A stretch of 64,000 bases of DNA, from positions 62,001 to 126,000 of the forward strand of contig NZ_VIGC02000002.1 of assembly GCF_006569185.2 (NCBI RefSeq), given 5' to 3'. A program made the translations under genes and the position numbers. This stretch comes from Litorilinea aerophila (lineage in GTDB: Bacteria > Chloroflexota > Anaerolineae > Caldilineales > Caldilineaceae). The first letter of the stretch is position 1. The number at the start of each line of letters is the position of its first letter. This document shows positions 14,483-22,204 of this stretch, piece after piece. Below the pieces are notes generated by a model that saw nothing but the letters and a program-made list of their open reading frames with translations, ran no database searches and was not told the DNA's origin.

Positions 14483-16047
14483 AAAATTGCGTAACCCGCC
14501 TAAGTCATATGATGTACCCCCTTCACCTTCCTCCGTTGACCGCCTTCCGCCTGCTGGTGCGCCTGCTCCTCCTGTGGGCGCTGCTGCTGCCCACCCCCGC
14601 CCGCGCCGACTGCACCCTGACCAGCACCGGCAACATCCCCCTGCCGGATCTGGCCACCCCCTACCAGGGCCTCAGCGCCGGCCTCTACCCGGGTGGGGCC
14701 ACTACCCGCCCGCCAGACCACGCCGCGCTGGGCCTGCAGATCGCCCAGACCCAAATCGTGCCCCGGGATGCCCAGGGGCTTCCCGACCCGGCCCAGGGCA
14801 AGATCGGATTCATCTCCATTGGCATGTCCAACACCCACCAGGAATTCGGCAACTTCGAAGAAAAGGCCAACGGGGCCCCGGCCAAGAACCCCCAGGTGGC
14901 CATCGCCAACACAGCCCTCAGCGGCCAGGTGGCTGAAGATTGGGCACCCCGAGACGCCCCCATCTGGCAGGAGGTCATCGCGCGCCTGGCCCGCCGGAGC
15001 ATCGAACCGCCCCAGGTCCAGGTGGCCTGGGTCAAGCTGGTCAATACGGGCCCAGGCCCGTTTCCGGAATTCCCCCAGAGCCTGCAGGCCGATCTGTCGG
15101 CGGTGGTGCGCAACCTGAAGTACTACTTCCCCAACATCCAGATCGTCTACCTGAGCAGCCGGACCCGGGCCTACGTGAGCCCCTATGGCCTGAGCCCCGA
15201 ACCAGCCGCCTACGAAACAGCCTTTGCCGTCAAGTGGCTCATCGAAGCCCAGCTCAACGGCGACCCGACGCTGGCGCTGGATGTGGCGCCCTGGCTCACC
15301 TGGGGGCCGTACCTGTGGACCGACGGCCTGAACCCGCGCTCCGACGGCTTCATCTGGGAGTGCGCCGACGTCTCCCAACAGGATTACACCCACCCCTCGG
15401 CCCAGGGCCAGGAAAAGATCGGCGACCAGCTGCTGGCCTTCTTCATGACCGACCCGACAGCCCGCCCCTGGTTTCTGAAAGAACCAACAGGCGCGCCTGT
15501 CATCCAACAGGCCACCGCTTCCCCGGGCCAGGGGGCCCCCACCCTGGAGGTCCAGTTCAGCGCGGCGGCCACCGACCCGAATGGCATTGCCGACTACTTC
15601 TGGAACTTCGGCGATGGGACCACCGCCTACAACCCCACCGGCCAGCCCGGCTACAGCAGCCTGGCCAACCCCGTCAAACGCTTCCCCGTGGCCGGCACCT
15701 TTCCCGTGGAGCTGGTGGTGGTGGATACCCTGGGCAACTGGGCCAGCCGCACCCTCACAGTGACCGTGGACGGCCCGCCCGGTCCTACCCCCACCCCCGG
15801 GCCCACCACGCCACCCACGCCGTCACCGTCACCGTCGGTCTCCCCTTCGCCGTCACCGTCACCGTCGGTCTCCCCTTCGCCGTCACCATCACCATCGCCG
15901 TCACCGCCGGCCACCGCCACGCCGACACCAGAGCCCTTCTTCTGGCGCCTGTATCTGCCTGCCATCCAGAATCCCCCTTCCCAGGCGGCGGGACAAACCC
16001 AGACAATGCCTCGGCGGCCAGAAGCCAGAGAAACTCCCAGCCCGTAG
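14479..16047 (+). CDS. Secreted SGNH-like hydrolase with PKD domain and Pro/Ser-rich stalk
   Basis: The 522-residue product has a signal peptide (hydrophobic run LLVRLLLLWALLL, cleavage probably after PARA). Residues about 75-335 look like an SGNH/GDSL hydrolase: FISIGMSNTHQ has the block-I-like serine and DYTHPSAQG has the C-terminal Asp-x-x-His. A PKD domain follows (about 345-432, with WNFGDGTT). A stalk of PSPSPSVSPS repeats (about 445-480) leads to the C-terminal WRLYLPAIQN. The start may be GTG 14479 or ATG 14509. It probably acts outside the cell on acylated polysaccharide, and the Pro/Ser stalk probably holds it at the surface. Substrate unknown. Confidence 0.75.
   Translation: MKNCVTRLSHMMYPLHLPPLTAFRLLVRLLLLWALLLPTPARADCTLTSTGNIPLPDLATPYQGLSAGLYPGGATTRPPDHAALGLQIAQTQIVPRDAQGLPDPAQGKIGFISIGMSNTHQEFGNFEEKANGAPAKNPQVAIANTALSGQVAEDWAPRDAPIWQEVIARLARRSIEPPQVQVAWVKLVNTGPGPFPEFPQSLQADLSAVVRNLKYYFPNIQIVYLSSRTRAYVSPYGLSPEPAAYETAFAVKWLIEAQLNGDPTLALDVAPWLTWGPYLWTDGLNPRSDGFIWECADVSQQDYTHPSAQGQEKIGDQLLAFFMTDPTARPWFLKEPTGAPVIQQATASPGQGAPTLEVQFSAAATDPNGIADYFWNFGDGTTAYNPTGQPGYSSLANPVKRFPVAGTFPVELVVVDTLGNWASRTLTVTVDGPPGPTPTPGPTTPPTPSPSPSVSPSPSPSPSVSPSPSPSPSPSPPATATPTPEPFFWRLYLPAIQNPPSQAAGQTQTMPRRPEARETPSP
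15811..15905 (+). repeat. Tandem repeats encoding the Pro/Ser stalk
   Basis: A 30-bp unit (CCGTCACCGTCACCGTCGGT plus CTCCCCTTCG) occurs twice in a row and continues in degenerate form. It stays in frame and encodes PSPSPSVSPS, so it is a coding minisatellite liable to change in copy number. Confidence 0.85.
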
Positions 16048-16181
16048 AGGCGCCATGGAGGCATCCCAGATCGGCCAGCTTTCACAAACCTGACGTGGTT
16101 GTCAGATTCCAGGGGATCGACTATGATTCTGGCATGCAGTCGCAACATCCCGCCTGAACCCCAGGCCATCCTGGCGTACAT

Positions 16182-16215
16182 GGCCGCGGCGGACACTCCA
16201 CTCCCCGCCGCGGCC
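16182..16215. other. Perfect 11-bp GC-rich hairpin
   Basis: GGCCGCGGCGG (16182-16192) pairs exactly with 16205-16215 around a 12-base loop. It lies between the two secreted-protein genes and may end the upstream transcript, although there is no T-run. Confidence 0.5.
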
Positions 16216-16264
16216 CCTCGGGTCGGCGGTGAGCCCGATACCCAATTCACGGGGAGAAACCAGC

Positions 16265-19200
16265 ATGCTGAGAAACCTGCCCTTTGTCGGCTCCTATCCC
16301 ATTTTACAGGGCTTTGGCGATAACCCAGAGGCCTACCAGGCGATCCGCTGCGGCGGCCAGCCCCTGCGCGGCCACAACGGCATCGACTACGCCACCCCGC
16401 CCGGCACGCCCATCCAGGCAGTCTACGAAGGCGCAGTCCTGGAGGCCCGGGAAGACCCCGGCGGTTTCGGCCGCTTTGTGCTCCTGGGCCACCGCTGGGG
16501 GCAAAGCCTGTACGCCCACCTGGCCGAGATCCAGGTGCAAAAGGGCCAACAGGTCCAGGCCGGCCAGCCCCTGGGCCGGAGCGGCGCCAGCGGCAATGCC
16601 AGCGCGCCCCACCTCCACTTTGGCATGCGCATCCTGCCCTTCAGCATCCAGGACGGCTGGTGTGGCTTCTCCGATCCCCTGCCCTACCTCCAGCGGCTGA
16701 CCCAGCCCCGGGGCGCCATCATCGGCCCCCACATCATCGGCGGCATTCCGCCCCACCTGGAGACCCTGCGCCGCTGGCAGCCCCGGCTGGTGCTGGTGTT
16801 GGACCCCAACCCGGACGAGGTACGGGCCCTGCGCCGGGCCTGCCCGGACACGGTGATCGTAGGGCGGGTCTTCGTGCCCGACGCCGAAGTGGATCAGCGC
16901 ATCCGCAACGACCCCGAAGCGGCTGCGCGCTGGGCCCACGAGCGGATCCTGGCCCGCATGACGCCCGACGTGGACTACTGGCAGCTGGCCAACGAAGTGC
17001 TCCAGACCGCGGACGGCCTCCCCCTGCTGAATCGCTTCGAGCTGGCCCGCATGGCCCTGGCCGAAGAGGCCGGCTATCGCTGCGCCATCCTGGGATTCAG
17101 CGTGGGCAACCCGGATCTCCCCGAAAACGACCGCATGGCCCACTGGCGCCTGGTCTACCCGGCCCTGGAGCGGGCAGAGGCCAGCGGTCATGTGGTGGCC
17201 GTGCACCAGTACGGCATGCCCGACCTCTGGGGCCCCAATCACCTCTACGACTGGTACATCCACCGCCTGGAGCACCAGGTGCTGCGCCGCCTCCCCTTCA
17301 AAAAGCTCCAGTTTGCGGTCACCGAATTTGGCATCGACGGCATGATCCAGGGCCAGACCGGTGGCTGGCAAACCTTCACCGATGCCGACGGCTACGTGGA
17401 GCAGCTCCTGCGGGCCGGCCGCTACCTGGAACGGTTTTCCGGCCGGGTGCTGGGCTACGCGGTCTTCACCCTGGGGCACTTCCACCCCTGGGGCACCTAT
17501 GACATTGCCGGAGAAGCCGCGACGCTCCTGGCAGAACGGTCCCAGCGGGGCACCTGGAGCCAGATCAGCATCGACAGCGTGGACATCGTCCCCGGCGAAA
17601 CCGACACCACCACCGACCCGGGCGGCACGGCCACCGCGCCGCCAAGCCCTGGCCCGGGTCCAGGTGAAGGGGGCGGCACAGAACCAGAACCGGACGGCGA
17701 AGAACCCGCCGAAGAACCCGGGGAAGAGCCTGGCGGAGGCACCGAGGAAGAGCCGGGAGGCGGCCAGGAGCCGTCCCCGCCGCCGGTAGAGCGCCGGCTC
17801 AGCGAGAGCTTTGACGCCTATCACATGCGCATCTGGTCCCTGGAAGAACGGCCCGACCAGCAGGAGCCCCTTGGGCCGGGCGACATCGTCTACCTGGTGA
17901 AAGATGTCTTCACCACCGTCAACGGCTCCTGGGAAGTGAGCGGCCAGCCCGGCTCGGTGCCCCAATGGGCCCGGGACGCCTACCTGCGCCCCGAATTTCT
18001 GGAGGCCGGCGCCGACCATCACCTCTTTGCTGCGGTCATCGGCCTGGACGGCCAGTTGGTCAAGAATCACGAGATCCTCTTCTGGTCCGACGGCTTCGAG
18101 CGGCTGGGCGATCCCAGCTACAACGGGTACATTCGGGAGCGAACCAAAGAAAGCTCCGGGTGGGCCAACCTGTTCATGTCCAGCAGCAGCTCCTTCTCCC
18201 CAGAGCGGGGAGAGTCCGGCCCGTGGTGTTGGGCGCCGGCCGGCGCAGCCGAGGTGATCTGCGGCGGTGGCCTGCCCCTCAACCACCACGTCTCCACCTT
18301 CGTGGTCTGGCAGGCAGTACGGTGGGAAGATCTGGAGGCCGGCCTGGGCGAAGGCGGTGCAGAAGAAGGCGAACAACCCGGCGGCGAGGAGCCCGGTGGT
18401 GAACAACCCGGCGGTGAACAACCCGGTGGCGGAGAACCGGGTGGAGAAGAGCCCGGTGGCGAAGAACCCGGCGGCCAGGAACCGGACGGCGGCACGCCGG
18501 CACCCGGTGGGTTCCCCATCACCCGCAGGCTGAGCCCGTGGGTGGAGCACTACAACCTGCGCATCCAAAGCCTGGATGCCCGTCCCGATCATCCCCAGGG
18601 CGACATCGTCTATCTGGTCAAAGACATCTTCACCACCCGGGATGGTTCCTGGGAACCGTCGGACCAGCCCGGCTCGGTGCCCCAGTGGGCCCGGGACGAC
18701 TACCTCAAGCCCTTCGGCGCGCCGGACTACTTTGACGATGCCGGTGGCGACCACCATCTGTTTGCCGCGGTCATCGGCCTGGACGGCCAGCTCATGCGGG
18801 GTAAGGAGATCGTCTACTGGTCGGACGGCTTCGACAAGCTAGGGGATCCCACCTACAACGGCTACATCTACCGCCAGACCAAGGAGCAATCCGGCTGGGC
18901 CAACATCATCACCGGGCCGGGCAGCAGCTATGTGCCAGAGCGGGGGGAATCCGGCCCGTGGTGCTGGGCCCCCACCGGTGCTGCAGAGGTGGTATGCGGT
19001 GGCGGCATGCCTTCCAAGCACCATATCTCCATGTTCGTGGTCTGGCAGGCCGTTCGAAGAGAGGACCTGGGCGGCCAGCCCGCGGGTGGGGAGGACCGGG
19101 ATCACAGCATCTTCCTGCCCTTCGTCTCTGCCAGCCCGGCCCCCCTCCGGGCCGGCGATGTGGGGACAACGCCGGAAGCGGCCGCGGCGGCCATGCTCAA

Positions 19201-19417
19201 CGTGGTTCGCAGCGCCGCCTGGAGCCGGCTGGGCATTGAATTTGACCCGAATTCTGCCCTGGCGACCTATGCCCGCCAGAACGGGCTGGGCATGCCCGTC
19301 ACCCAGGAATTTCGTGTGGGCGACTTCCGGGTCCAGGGGTTCCAGGGGGGCATCGTCTTCGCGCCGGCTGTGGAAGGCGAGGGGATGGTCCAGGGCGTCC
19401 GCCACATCCCCTGGTGA
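16265..19417 (+). CDS. M23-type peptidase domain fused to barrel-like domain and duplicated unknown module
   Basis: The 1,050-residue protein starts at ATG 16265 behind GGGGAGA. Residues about 30-125 are an M23/LytM domain with the zinc pattern GHNGIDYA, then LYAHL and PHLHFGM. Residues about 150-430 resemble a glycoside-hydrolase-type barrel, with WQLANEV and FAVTEFGID as candidate acid and nucleophile segments. After an acidic linker comes a module of about 180 residues (511-692), a PGGE-repeat linker, and a second copy (752-934). The copies share VPQWARD, DHHLFAAVIGLDGQL and GESGPWCWAP. IFLPFVS and a C-terminal domain follow. No signal peptide is visible, so the export route is unclear. 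A cell-wall or glycan role is inferred. Confidence 0.75.
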   Translation: MLRNLPFVGSYPILQGFGDNPEAYQAIRCGGQPLRGHNGIDYATPPGTPIQAVYEGAVLEAREDPGGFGRFVLLGHRWGQSLYAHLAEIQVQKGQQVQAGQPLGRSGASGNASAPHLHFGMRILPFSIQDGWCGFSDPLPYLQRLTQPRGAIIGPHIIGGIPPHLETLRRWQPRLVLVLDPNPDEVRALRRACPDTVIVGRVFVPDAEVDQRIRNDPEAAARWAHERILARMTPDVDYWQLANEVLQTADGLPLLNRFELARMALAEEAGYRCAILGFSVGNPDLPENDRMAHWRLVYPALERAEASGHVVAVHQYGMPDLWGPNHLYDWYIHRLEHQVLRRLPFKKLQFAVTEFGIDGMIQGQTGGWQTFTDADGYVEQLLRAGRYLERFSGRVLGYAVFTLGHFHPWGTYDIAGEAATLLAERSQRGTWSQISIDSVDIVPGETDTTTDPGGTATAPPSPGPGPGEGGGTEPEPDGEEPAEEPGEEPGGGTEEEPGGGQEPSPPPVERRLSESFDAYHMRIWSLEERPDQQEPLGPGDIVYLVKDVFTTVNGSWEVSGQPGSVPQWARDAYLRPEFLEAGADHHLFAAVIGLDGQLVKNHEILFWSDGFERLGDPSYNGYIRERTKESSGWANLFMSSSSSFSPERGESGPWCWAPAGAAEVICGGGLPLNHHVSTFVVWQAVRWEDLEAGLGEGGAEEGEQPGGEEPGGEQPGGEQPGGGEPGGEEPGGEEPGGQEPDGGTPAPGGFPITRRLSPWVEHYNLRIQSLDARPDHPQGDIVYLVKDIFTTRDGSWEPSDQPGSVPQWARDDYLKPFGAPDYFDDAGGDHHLFAAVIGLDGQLMRGKEIVYWSDGFDKLGDPTYNGYIYRQTKEQSGWANIITGPGSSYVPERGESGPWCWAPTGAAEVVCGGGMPSKHHISMFVVWQAVRREDLGGQPAGGEDRDHSIFLPFVSASPAPLRAGDVGTTPEAAAAAMLNVVRSAAWSRLGIEFDPNSALATYARQNGLGMPVTQEFRVGDFRVQGFQGGIVFAPAVEGEGMVQGVRHIPW

Positions 19418-19442
19418 CGGTGTACCATGTACCGTAGTACAA

Positions 19443-20537
19443 CTACGCCGGGAGCAGGGCTTCCAGGAGGATGGGATAGACCCGCTGGACCTGCTGCAGG
19501 GGTTGGGCCGGGTCCATCAGGTCGTGGATCAACTGCCATTCAGCCGGGAATGGGCGGTGCTGCACAGAGGCGCCGTGGCCTTGCCACCAGGTGGCCACCT
19601 GGAGCGCCACCTCGTTGCGCACGGTGCGGTCACAGGGATTGGTCACCAGGGTGATGGAACGGGTGGCCGGTGGTCGGCGCCGGGCAGCCCGTTGCACCAG
19701 CAGACTCAGGCGGAGCAGCGTGGCAACTCCCCGGCTGGCATATCCCGCATAGGCATGGTCTGGACCGGGCGCGCGCTCCCGCTGCACAGGATCCCACCAG
19801 CGTTGGGTGTTGGGCCAGAGGGCAAAGAGATGGGCCGCCAGGGGAGTCAGGGACTGGGGGATGGCGCCCAGCCCAAAGGCAGGCGACACCAGCACGGCCC
19901 GGGCCAGGTCGCCCCGATGCTGGGCGGCCCACCCGGCCAGGACACCGCCAAAGGAAAACCCCAGCAGCAGAACCTCTTCACCCAATCCCCGGGCAATGTC
20001 CAGGGCCGCGGTGGTGGCAGCCGCCGCTTCCTCGGCAGTCAGGCGCGCCAGGGCTGTAGGCAGGCGGGTGGCCAGGCCGTGGCGGGGCAACCGGGGGATC
20101 AGGACGTTGTTCCCCCGCTCAAAACATTCCCGAGCCAGCAGATGAAATTGATGGGGACAATTGGTGAAGCCATGGAGGAGGACGACGGCCCGAGGGGTGG
20201 GCCGTCCATGGTCCAGGAACTGGGTACGACAGACCGGGTGCAGGGGCAGAGTGGACTCGGCCGCTTGGATGGAAGCCAGCCGGGCCAGGGCTTCACCATA
20301 ATTCCGGGCTGGCCGGGAGACCGGCGCCGGACATAGACGGGTCTCCCAGGCGATCCGCCACCCCAGGAACGATGTGGCGGCCAGGCTCCAGAGGAGCCAT
20401 GGGATGGGTACTCGTGCAGTCTGGCGCAAATACCACGGCAGAAATTCCGGGTGCCCTCTGGGCGCGCTACCGCCGGTGGAACCTATCGGTGAATTTCTGT
20501 CGGGATTTACTCGTTTCAACGGCAGGATCCTTCGCAA
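19443..20537 (-). CDS. Membrane-anchored alpha/beta hydrolase (start uncertain)
   Basis: From about residue 115 the protein is an alpha/beta hydrolase: VVLLHGFTNCP supplies the oxyanion-hole region, LLGFSFGGVLAG the nucleophile elbow GxSxG, and QLIHDLMDP near the C-terminus the likely catalytic His. A hydrophobic segment (WLLWSLAATSFLGW) before it would anchor the enzyme. The first residues lie inside the palindromic repeat at 20421-20512. No ATG is available: candidate starts are TTG at 20537, upstream of the repeat, and TTG at 20429, inside it. The repeat has therefore probably replaced the original 5' end. Likely a lipase, esterase or serine acyltransferase. Confidence 0.75.
   Translation of the reverse strand: MRRILPLKRVNPDRNSPIGSTGGSAPRGHPEFLPWYLRQTARVPIPWLLWSLAATSFLGWRIAWETRLCPAPVSRPARNYGEALARLASIQAAESTLPLHPVCRTQFLDHGRPTPRAVVLLHGFTNCPHQFHLLARECFERGNNVLIPRLPRHGLATRLPTALARLTAEEAAAATTAALDIARGLGEEVLLLGFSFGGVLAGWAAQHRGDLARAVLVSPAFGLGAIPQSLTPLAAHLFALWPNTQRWWDPVQRERAPGPDHAYAGYASRGVATLLRLSLLVQRAARRRPPATRSITLVTNPCDRTVRNEVALQVATWWQGHGASVQHRPFPAEWQLIHDLMDPAQPLQQVQRVYPILLEALLPA
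20421..20512. repeat. MITE-like palindromic dispersed repeat, copy B
   Basis: Nearly identical to 49177-49270, including the centre CCGGGTGCCCTCTGGGCGCG, and sharing its ends with 4-96. It overlaps the 5' end of the alpha/beta hydrolase gene and is open in that gene's frame. Confidence 0.88.
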
Positions 20538-20568
20538 CCAGGCCGGCCGTTCCCGCCCATGGATGGGC

Positions 20569-22050
20569 TCAGCGGATGTGGGCCAGAATGTCCCGCCCCA
20601 CCACGATGCGCACGTCCACCGGCGCGGACGTGTTCAGTCCATGGAGGCTGGAGAGGTTGGGCTGCAGATCCAGGTCCGCCCCCACCTTTTCCACCAGCTC
20701 GTCCGGCACCCCGTAGTTGATGACCAGGGTGCGCCCATAGTCGGAGCGGTCGGCATCGCCGATGGAGACCACCTGCCAGCCGCGCGCTTCCAGCAGCTCC
20801 CGGGTTCGGGCAGCTACGCCGGGCTCGCCGGTGCCGTTCAAGATTTCCACCCGTACCCAGGCCGGGTCCGCACTGGCCTGGGCGACCGTCGTGCCGTTGC
20901 CGCTGTGGCCCGCGGTGTTGAAGAAATCGGCCAGGGCGGCCCGCACTTTGGCCCGATCCGGCCGCAAAATCCAGGCGCCTTCTGCGCTGTAGGTCTCCTC
21001 ACCGAAGCGATTGTCCAACACCAACTGGCGCACCTCGTTGAGGGAGACATCCTTGATGTAGTTGGCCAGCTCCAGCTGCATGGGCATGGGGATGTCGGTG
21101 TCGATGCTGTTGCGCATGGTGTAGAGCAGCTTGGGCAGCCGGGCCAGCAGGGTGGGCAACATGTCGCTGCGCATGACCTTGTCCACCACCGCCCGGATCA
21201 CATCCTGTTGGCGGCGGGCCCGGCCATAATCGTCATCGACGTGACGGGTGCGCACATATTTGAGGGCCGTGGCGCCATCCAGGTGCTGAAGGCCCGCGTC
21301 CAGGTGGAAAGTCTCCACGCCGTAGTCATCGGTGGGGAATTCCTCATCGTGGATGGTCTTGGGGACCATCACGTCCACGCCCCCGATGAGGTCGATCAGC
21401 TCCACAAACCCCTGGAAATTCACCATCACGTAGTACTGGACGGGCTGGCCGATGAAGCTGCTGACCGTATTTTTGACCAGTTGGGCGCCGCCACCCTGGT
21501 ACCCCTGCAGCTCGCCGATGCTGTAGGCGGTATTGATTTTGGTGGTGATGTCATAGCCCGGGATGGGCACCCAGAGATCCCGGGGCAGGGAGAGCATGCC
21601 CAGGGTCCCGCTCTGGAGATCCAGGGAAAGGAGGATGATGGTATCGGTGCGGGGGATGTCCTGCTCGCCAGGACGGCCGTCGGTGCCCAGCAGGAGCACG
21701 TTGATGGCCGGCTTGGGTGTGTCCACCGTGGCGGACGTCACCTCCGGCTGCTGCTGGGCATCTGCCGTTGCGTTGTTCTCGGGGGCTGGTTGCTCGGTCA
21801 CGCTTTGCAACGAGGCCGGTGCCAACATCTCAAACTCGGGCAGATTGGCCAGGGGTGAGCTGTTGAGGATGCGCAGGCGTGCCCAGTCGTAGAGGCGGTT
21901 GCTGAGCAAAAGCGCAAAAGTCAGGACGAAAATAACGTAAAAGACAGAGCCAGCAATGGCAAGTCGTCGGTAAAGGGTCGTCCGCTCTCCGGGTGGACGA
22001 CCCGCCGGTTTCCGGTCCATCGCCTCGTTGGTTGAATCAGGACGCTGCAT
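20569..22050 (-). CDS. LytR-CpsA-Psr (LCP) family protein with LytR_C domain
   Basis: The product, about 493 residues from ATG 22050, is a type II membrane protein: a short cytoplasmic tail, one membrane segment (VFYVIFVLTFALLL), a linker, then an LCP domain (about 110-290) with the typical NVLLLGTDGR, RTDTIILLSL, LSLPRDLWVPIPG and ALKYVRTRH motifs that bind the polyprenyl phosphate substrate. A LytR_C domain (about 385-485, VRVEILNGTGEPG) ends it. LCP enzymes attach glycopolymers from lipid carriers to the wall or surface. ATG 22020 or 22057 are alternative starts. It fits with the glycan genes elsewhere in the window. Confidence 0.93.
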   Translation of the reverse strand: MQRPDSTNEAMDRKPAGRPPGERTTLYRRLAIAGSVFYVIFVLTFALLLSNRLYDWARLRILNSSPLANLPEFEMLAPASLQSVTEQPAPENNATADAQQQPEVTSATVDTPKPAINVLLLGTDGRPGEQDIPRTDTIILLSLDLQSGTLGMLSLPRDLWVPIPGYDITTKINTAYSIGELQGYQGGGAQLVKNTVSSFIGQPVQYYVMVNFQGFVELIDLIGGVDVMVPKTIHDEEFPTDDYGVETFHLDAGLQHLDGATALKYVRTRHVDDDYGRARRQQDVIRAVVDKVMRSDMLPTLLARLPKLLYTMRNSIDTDIPMPMQLELANYIKDVSLNEVRQLVLDNRFGEETYSAEGAWILRPDRAKVRAALADFFNTAGHSGNGTTVAQASADPAWVRVEILNGTGEPGVAARTRELLEARGWQVVSIGDADRSDYGRTLVINYGVPDELVEKVGADLDLQPNLSSLHGLNTSAPVDVRIVVGRDILAHIR

Positions 22051-22072
22051 AAACCATGCCATAATGAATTTC

Positions 22073-22103
22073 ATTATAGCATAGGCCTGGCGAGAAGGAG
22101 CAA
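22073..22103 (-). promoter_or_regulatory. Extended -10 promoter for the LCP gene
   Basis: On the minus strand TGCTATAAT gives a perfect extended -10 (hexamer 22073-22078). A weak -35, TTGCTC (22098-22103), is 19 bp away. The predicted start of transcription is about 15 bp before ATG 22050. Confidence 0.6.
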
Positions 22104-22204
22104 GTTTGGGGGGCAATAGAAGCACGAACCTGGACAGGAAACCGGACTGCTGTTTTGAAAACTGTCATGCCCGGTGAATTCCGGAAGGATGCCAGATGCG
22201 CAGA

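Noticed and set aside
15811-15905. CRISPR-like array
   Set aside because: The repeats have no spacers, are in frame and encode a Pro/Ser stalk. No CRISPR array or cas gene was seen anywhere in the window.
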